Shown one piece after another: positions 57,475-64,000 of a stretch of DNA of 64,000 nt (its first letter is position 1; each line of letters opens with the position of its first letter). This stretch comes from Solen grandis (taxonomy: Eukaryota; Mollusca; Bivalvia; Adapedonta; Solenidae), in the NCBI GenBank assembly GCA_021229015.1, contig CM037794.1:43413774-43477773 (forward strand). The letters are read 5' to 3'. Position numbers and translations under genes: made by a program. Below the pieces are notes generated by a model, which saw nothing but the letters and a program-made list of their open reading frames with translations, had not been told where the DNA came from and did no database searches.

Positions 57475-57812
57475 TTGCAGTCATTAGCTAGCTTGCTGCG
57501 CTGCTGGGCTGCCAACTACACGCTGCTTGGCTGCTGTGCTGCTAAGTTGTCAACTTCACGCTGCCAGGCTGCTGCGTTGCTGAACAGCCAACTTCACGCT
57601 GCCACGCTGCTGCGCTGCTGGCTGTCAATTTCGCGCTGCCAGGCTGCTGCGCTGCCACCTTCACGCTGCCCGACTGCTGCGCTGCTGAACTGCCTTCTTC
57701 ACGCTGCCCGACTGCTGCGCTGCTGGCTGTCAAATTCACGCTGCCTAGCTGCTGCGCTGCTGAGCTGCCAACTTAACGCTGCCACGCTGCTGCGCTGCCA
57801 ACTTCATGGACA
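57475..57812 (+). repeat. GC-rich minisatellite (CACGCTGCC.GGCTGCTGCGCTGC)
   Basis: Units of roughly 35-40 bp with 'CTGCTGCGCTGCTG' and 'GCCAACTTCACGCTGCC' repeat about nine times. It is far richer in GC than its surroundings. The Ala/Leu/Cys-rich frame through it (57409-57828) is a by-product of the repeat. Confidence 0.9.
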
Positions 57813-57884
57813 TCCAGTTCACACCTAATTCTAAAGTACAGGTATAGTTGAAGAAAGTGTAAAATAAAGGAAATTAATTATATT

Positions 57885-58135
57885 TATCACTCCAATAAGA
57901 AGTGCATTTTGTGTATAGGTGTGAGTGTCAATATTCATAATATCATATATATATATACATAGACAATTTAGACAATATATATATATTTAGACAATTTAAC
58001 CTTTGGGTTACATCGTTACGACCTTTCGGCGACACATGTTGCCCAAAGGTTGGATTCGTCTAAGTGTATATGTATTATGAATATTAACAATCACACATAC
58101 ACATATATGTCTTTCATATTTGAGTATTTAAGGAC
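57885..58135. mobile_element. Hairpin-forming repeat, copy 1
   Basis: The left half 'GTGTATAGGTGTGAGTGTCA', 'ATATTCATAATATCATA', 'ATAGACAATTT' is mirrored in the right half 'TCTAAGTGTATATGTATTATGAATATTAAC'. The core is 'CCTTTGGG...CGACCTTTCGGCGACA...CCCAAAGG'. It is non-coding and MITE-like. Confidence 0.65.
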
Positions 58136-58314
58136 GTATTTCACAACAGCAGAGCCATACCTTTGTTATCTTTAATTCATAATATACCTCAATTTGGTCT
58201 ACAGGACAACAGTTGTAAGACTTGAGAGTATAAATATTTGTGTGGGGATGCATATGCGCAACTGATCAGGTTTACTCCAGTTAATGTTAAAGAGTGTAAA
58301 ATAAAGGAAACTAA

Positions 58315-58835
58315 TATTAATCACTCAAATACGAAGTACGTTTTGTGTATAGGTGAGTGTTAATATCCATAATATCATATGTATATTTACCGCCCCCGGT
58401 GGCCGAGTGGTTAGAACATCCGCCTCGGGGGCGGGAGGTCGTGGGTTCGATCCCCGGCCGCGACATACCAAAGTCGTAAAGATATGGTACTGTTATAGCT
58501 CCCTTGCTTGGCGCTCAGCATATAAGGGTAATTGCAAGACTGGTAAGTCCGGTGTTAGGATAATGTGACTGAGTGTGGCATAATGCCACATGTCTACGGC
58601 AGTGTGGCAGCACTATATCTGTCTCAAGTAGACATCGTCTCCAAATTACTGAAATATTGAAGGTTGGACACACACATATATATATATTTAGACAAATCCA
58701 ATATTTGGGTTACATTTTATGACCTTTCGGCGACACAAGTCGCTCAAAGGTTGGATTTGTCTAAATGTATATGTATTATGAATATTAACACTAACACTTA
58801 CACATAAATGTTTTTCATATTGGAGTATTTTTTAT
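58315..58835. mobile_element. Hairpin-forming repeat, copy 2, interrupted by a SINE
   Basis: Same order as copy 1: 'TTTTGTGTATAGGTGAGTGT' at the left, then a SINE at 58391-58681, then 'TTTAGACAAATCC...CGACCTTTCGGCGACACAAG' and the mirrored right half to about 58835. Confidence 0.65.
58391..58681 (+). mobile_element. tRNA-derived SINE (family 2)
   Basis: The head CGCCCCCGGTGGCCGAGTGG and B box GGGTTCGATCCCC are a well-kept tRNA-like promoter. The body 'GCTTGGCGCTCAGCATATAA' and 'GATAATGTGACTGAGTGTGG' matches the SINE in the 29-42 kb arms. A TATATTTA duplication may flank it. It sits inside hairpin repeat copy 2. Confidence 0.88.
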
Positions 58836-59326
58836 CAATTCATTTTGATTTTACCCTCTCTTTTAATTACTTCTTTTTGTTTAAGTTACCACTGGTATCC
58901 CACAGATATTGTCCTTAATCTAAACAAAAAAGGCTAAAAAGGAACATCTAGAACTAGTCAGAGGTATACATGTGAACAATGGCTTTTGATTAATATGATC
59001 ACTAAAATGCATGTTTACATTTTGATGTTCGTTTCTGTTACAACTGTTTACAGTTGTTTTAAGCTTAATTCAACAAAAAGGGGATATAAATTGGATGTAA
59101 ACATAACCATACCTTTGTTTATCTTAAATTCATAATATACCCCCGTTTGGTCTACAGGACCACAGTTGTTGGACTTGACAGTATAAATATTTGTTGGGGA
59201 TGCATATGTGCGATTTGATCAGGTTTACTACAATTAAAGTTGAAAATTGACACTTAATTGACACAAATTACAAACAAAAGCTTTGAACCGATTGACTTAT
59301 TTCAATAAACCTACAAGGGTATCTGC

Positions 59327-59462
59327 TTCTCCAGTGGCCGAGTGGATAGAGCGCCCGCATCGGTTGCATGAGGTCGTTGGATCGATCCCCGGCCGCGACA
59401 TGTCAAAGTCGTAAACAATGGTGTTGTTATAGTTCCCTTCCTTGGCGCTCAGCATATAAGCG
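59327..59462 (+). mobile_element. 3'-truncated SINE (family 2)
   Basis: Head 'CTCCAGTGGCCGAGTGGATA' with B-box region 'TTGGATCGATCCCC', followed by 'CTTGGCGCTCAGCATATAAG', where the family sequence stops. Confidence 0.8.
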
Positions 59463-59805
59463 ACAGAACAAATGAATAAATTTTATTTTCCCAGAAGTTG
59501 TAATTATATTTCATGCTTTCATTGCAAAATATCCAACTTAAAACTGCAAAGTTGACTTATGCTACCAGTGGAACTATTTTCAACGCGAAAGTATGGATAA
59601 AAGGCGGTAATGTGATTGTAAGTAGAAATTACAGTGTCTGACGTTTGACTTTAGAGGCTTTCCCTTCTCCAAAAAAAAAAATAAAAATAAAATAAACAAA
59701 ACATACACCTAGCTCAAGTTACTTAACGCTTTGCTTCTGAACTATTCTTATCAAGGGAATAACTAATGGGAAGATTATAAAGTTCAGCGAATTTTACTTT
59801 AATCC
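59463..59805. other. No feature recognised
   Basis: AT-rich, with an A-rich run near 59673-59703. Confidence 0.4.
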
Positions 59806-59806
59806 T

Positions 59807-59824
59807 GCCCCCCCCCCCCCCCGC

Positions 59825-59862
<38 letters not shown>

Positions 59863-59865
59863 TAT
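59807..59865. repeat. Poly(C)-poly(A)-(TA)n compound microsatellite
   Basis: About 15 C, then a run of A, then about 13 TA units. Confidence 0.9.
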
Positions 59866-62734
59866 CTGAACTGATTTGTTTTGTTATCATTGTTCTTGTT
59901 GTTGATTATGATAATGATGATGTTTGTTTTGAAATTAACATTAACACACCCTTAGTAGCTAAGTGTCTGGAAATTTCCCATGCATCTTGCAGACCCTAAC
60001 AATTGACTCTTCTAATGATTGGTCTGTTATAAAAATGTCCCTTTTATTGATCTATGTATTAGTTATTTACATGGACTTTTAGAACACACTTTAGATATCT
60101 TGAACCAAACGGTCTACAGCTGAGGTTATTTAGCAACGCATAGAGGAAATATTTTAGACAACTGTTTGCAAATTATTGTATGCATATTCTGAAATGTCTT
60201 TGCTTTATTTAAGTCGTGTTTCAAAAACATGCAAGTCGTCGTTGATGCTTTACGTCAAAATTAGTCCTGTAAGCCTCTGGTTAAGGGAAGAAGCAAGTAC
60301 CACATAGCAGCGAAATGGATATCATATCATTTTCCCAAAAATGAACAGAGAATCACGCCACAACAACAATAGCCCTTCGGTCCGATTCTTTGACGCTCGC
60401 GTCAAAAGATTCTTGTATTGTGTTTGTAATTTGCTGCTGAAAAAGTACAGATCTAAACTAATAGATACGCTACTCAGCGAAATTTTGTATATTCTCGGCG
60501 CAAATCCTCAGAGTTGCGCCAGAACGAGAGTTTATAGTAACTTTAAGTAAAATAACGATCGATAGAACGATTCAATTATTTTGTATTATTTTATCATAAT
60601 AATTCTTTAATTTACTTGATGTTGTCCGATACGTGATTGTTTGTGATAGAACAGACAGGTAGGTGAAATGCAAAAAAAGAAAATCTTTATCAGATCAAAC
60701 ACACACACAGGCACAATATTGATTTACTCCAGGGTCTCATTATACAGAGACCCTGATTACTCAATAATTCACTTTGATGTTATGTTATACTAACGGGAAC
60801 TCAAGACGCCATTCTCGAAGAGTGTTTATTAATTTGTTATTATTTCTCAAACACAAATACATGTAATACAAATACTGAACGTGACTGAATTTCTGTGATA
60901 CTTTGTATTACATGGTTTTGTTTAGTAATGGGCCACATTATACAAAAAAAACCAGCCATTTTTAGTATTTATATATACATTGTTTATCCAGTAATATCAT
61001 AATTTGATGAGATGTCGGAAGATCAAGTACTTTATAAATGTTGGGTAAAACTGCATTGGTCTTTTCTCCAACATAATGCGATGCAGATATGTCCTTCAAT
61101 ATTCGAAGGAGTTAGGACTTCCTAACCTCGCCTACTCCAACCCCCAACTTCGCCTACGATGAAACCATGTGCTGGTTCTATGGTTTCAGTAATTTTCCGG
61201 TTAATATGTCCGGACCCCCTTCTTGCAGACAAGAGTAACATAAAAATGTCTTCCATTCATAAGGAATGTGTATTGAGGGATGTTTTTTTCTGGAAAAATT
61301 TAGGGTAAGTGCTAGAGCAATGATGTATATATTCCATCAATATAAAAAGTTCATTTTATAAAGAAAATATAATTATATTTTGGCAAATATATATATCACA
61401 CATACCTGGGATATTTAGACCAACCAAACGCCATGTAATATAAGTCCTATGAGCAGAAAGTAAGAGCAGTATCCTACGTTTGATATAATAGGTACTGTAA
61501 TAGAAGTGAAAACATTAAAATATACCTGAAACAATTAGGGTAGTCAATGCTCACAATATATCGCAATACCTTTTTCTGCCTAAAAAACTATATTCCAAAT
61601 ATCGCATGTTCTTTTATTTTTGTTTGTGAATAATTTGCATTACTTAGTAGTCTTATATAGAGAGACAAAAAGCAAATATATTGAAGAGTATCCATTAATA
61701 AGTTAAAGCTACTGTTTACTGATTTGAAGTTGAGGATTGGGGATTCAAAATTTTCCCGTGGAGAATATTTCTCTCTCTGTTTTCTCTTTGGCCATTATTT
61801 CTATAAAAAATTACACAAATATTAAAAGAAACAACCAATATTATCATTTTAATAATTTGAATAAGTTAATGCGTTATGTATCAAGGTAAAAAAGGCATTT
61901 GATTTTACGTATTTGTTTCATTAACCGGTTGTCAAATTCTAAACGCCGGGGAAAAGGGTAATGATTTTTTAATACTTATTCAAAAATAAAATGGTGTAGA
62001 TTTTGAAGAAAGTCCACTGTTTTGTACTTAAGTATATTACAAACAGTACCTTTTAAAGATTCTGTTTGTTAAAAACATTTAAATAAAAACACCACACACA
62101 CAAACATTTTAGATATAAGTATGTAAGTTATGAATTTAAGTATTTTAAAAAGAAAATGTAACTAAATGTGTTTCCCCTCCTCATTCTTGTTGCTGCTTAT
62201 ATATGGACTTGTTTAGTCAAGTTTTCGTCAATAATTTTCAATTTGATAATTACATAAATTGTATTTTTATACATTAATTTGTACGGTAACCCTTAAGGGC
62301 ACCACTTCCATAACAAGGTAAATCTTTTTTTTTATGCTTGTTTCAACTAAGCAGAAATACATTTTAGGGATAAGAATGATGAAGATAATGTGTGTCAAAA
62401 GGGCAAAGCAAACACCAACTGTTTGGCAAACTGTGTCCCTCAGAATATATCCCCGTAACAAATTTAATGTGCAGCTAATTTATAAGATGCCTTGTGAATA
62501 TGACTTCTATTTACTCCAAGGTCGTGATTTGATTAGTAAAAGTTGTAAGCTATTGTTAATGGATTTTAAAATTACGCTCTCATCTCACGAGAAAATTAAA
62601 TAAAGTAAAATTGATTAATTGGTTTTCTTAGCATCATTTCTCTGTCATATCTAGAGAACATAGCATTTTTATGTTTTGCTATGTTTGTTGTTCTTCGTTG
62701 TTGTTGTTGTTGTAATGTTTTTTATCGCCAATGA
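59866..62734. other. Intergenic, no gene recognised
   Basis: Short open frames (60341-60550, 62334-62603) show no known motif. A (CA)n run lies near 60698-60712. Confidence 0.4.
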
Positions 62735-62805
62735 CAACGAAACAAAAAAAAATCTTCAAATGAAGTTCTTTATAATGTCATCGAAAACATTTATTTTTCG
62801 TTGCG

Positions 62806-62940
62806 AATCGACAAACACGACCCTGCGTTGTATGCTTCTGTGGAAGGCTTAATCGACAAACACGACCCTGCGTTGTATGCTTCTGTGAAAGGCTTAATCG
62901 ACAAACACGACCCTGCGTTGTATGCTTCTGTGGAAGATTA
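62806..62940 (+). repeat. 45 bp direct repeat, three copies
   Basis: Units at 62806-62850, 62851-62895 and 62896-62940 start AATCGACAAACACGACCCTG and differ at only a few bases. The 45 bp length keeps one frame open. Read from 62807, each unit gives IDKHDPALYASVEGL, and this frame is stop-free from about 62735 to 62940. There is no ATG or clear splice site, so coding is only a possibility. Confidence 0.9.
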
Positions 62941-62942
62941 AT

Positions 62943-63946
62943 GCAGTTTTGTTTAACTAATTAACTTCTGAATACATAAAATGTTTCTATTTCTGTTGTT
63001 GATGTTGTTGTTGTTAGCTTGGCTAGGAGACACCATTTTGTTAGTTTACCATCATCACGTGACATTTGCTTGCAAGGGAGATCACTGTGTGGAGTTGACT
63101 ATTTTACCCGACGCTTAAGGGTGTTGGCGATGAGAAATTGATTTTATAACGACTAAATGCTATTCAACAGTTTTCAAAATGAATTCAGTTTTCTTCCATA
63201 GATGTTTATATACAGCTTTGGAAATTCTTAAAAGTTATATAAACTTTCGTATATGATTTTTTTTAATGTAATATTCCTTCACTTATATTTATTTGCGTGA
63301 TTTGCTTTTTTTTTTTTTTTTTTTTCTTTTTTTTTTCTCTCTCTCTCATTTTCTGGGCTTTTTGAACAGGCTAAAACACTCTCCAATATATTTCAAACCA
63401 ACATCTATCTAAGTTTCCCTGTACGCTTATTGGACAAAACGACTGTTCTCAGCTACTTTTGTCTAGGTGATCATTTCGAAACAGTTCATAATCTGTATAA
63501 AAATAAGATAATTAAAATCTTCCGCCGACCGAGCCTTGCCATGGCAAGAGGGAAATGGGCAATAAAACTGAGAACTGAAGTTTCTTGAGGGTCGCAAAAT
63601 GCAGCTGACGGACTCATAAAAAGCAATCTAGGTCAATCCTAATACCTGTTTCCCTGGACATGTCTGCTAAGGTGGTATTAAAGCTTGAACAAAAATATTT
63701 TAAAGTTTGTCTCAGGTTTTCTCGAAATAGTAGCCTGTAAAAGATATTGACAACCAAAATAATTAAGGCTTATGTGTTTCTTTATTCTACTCGTTCTTTG
63801 TGTCATCACTAACAACAAATTCTTCGTCACGATCAAAATCATCATCGGCAGTAGAAGTAGCAAATGCTGTGTATGAAAATGGATACTAAGGCATATAGAT
63901 ATTCAATTCTGAAAAAATACTTTCAACGTTATATTACCACTGTGGC

Positions 63947-63984
<38 letters not shown>

Positions 63985-64000
63985 CAGCCAGTGATAACAT
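62943..64000. other. Intergenic, with poly(T) runs
   Basis: Poly(T) at about 63307-63336 and 63951-63982. No gene is recognised. Confidence 0.45.

Larger units (their letters stand above)
58130..59250 (+). repeat. Direct duplication of a ~150 bp flank
   Basis: 'CCATACCTTTGTTATCTTTAA', 'TTTGGTCTACAGGACAACAG' and 'GGGGATGCATATGCGCAACT' at about 58155-58290 recur at about 59107-59240. With the two hairpin repeats, this indicates a tandem duplication of a ~430 bp or larger unit, later enlarged by insertions. Confidence 0.75.

Noticed and set aside
57409..57828. 139-codon Ala/Leu/Cys-rich frame
   Set aside because: Produced by the GC-rich minisatellite, with no start context or domain.

Overview
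This window is a piece of a nuclear animal chromosome, most likely from a marine bivalve mollusc. Genes are sparse and split by introns, the base composition is AT-rich, and most of the sequence is made of dispersed repeats. These include tRNA-derived SINEs with a tail like GTTTAACGTCC/ATTTCAGTCAT, 'GCTCACC...GGTGAGC' repeats, and 'GTCTGTCCGTC' and 'CAGAGTTATG' repeats of the kind that crowd bivalve genomes. Two runs of exactly 100 Ns (25601-25700, 56948-57047) are scaffold joins of unknown true length. Assignment to a bivalve rests on familiarity with these repeats and was not tested by a search.

Layout. 1-5350: a decayed array of 350-400 bp repeats with a larger duplication on top of it. 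5400-6600: dispersed repeats inside or before an intron. 6878-8390 (+): the 3' exons of the gene for translation initiation factor eIF3 subunit D, the only clearly conserved housekeeping gene here. 10.7-11.4 kb: a SINE with a clean target-site duplication next to a broken Tc1-like transposase. 15416-16372 (-): an intronless secreted C-type lectin with a long helical stalk and its own TATA box. 17-29 kb: intergenic sequence with microsatellites, a SINE and tandem dispersed repeats.

29182-42285 is the most striking feature: a 13.1 kb inverted repeat with two arms of about 6.2 and 6.0 kb around an 886 bp unique spacer. Each arm carries a Mutator-like (MULE) transposase gene reading toward the outer end. 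Only the right-hand copy is complete, because its start and the zinc-binding cysteines of its FLYWCH finger lie in the spacer. The left copy lacks that part and has two frameshifts. The arms differ unevenly, nearly identical in some stretches and roughly 10% different in another, which suggests gene conversion between arms.

42.5-54 kb: a possible single exon, a tRNA-like sequence, two more SINEs with 12 bp target duplications, and a separate 3.95 kb element with perfect 27 bp terminal inverted repeats inserted in a TA microsatellite. 54.6-59.5 kb: minisatellites, a LINE-type reverse transcriptase scrap, a broken tyrosine recombinase of the DIRS/Ngaro/Crypton type, and a tandemly duplicated block with a SINE inserted in a hairpin-forming repeat. 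59.5-64 kb is mostly featureless apart from a perfectly phased 45 bp triplicate. The real genes (eIF3d, the lectin) show no sign of working together. The transposable elements are layered and allow some relative dating.
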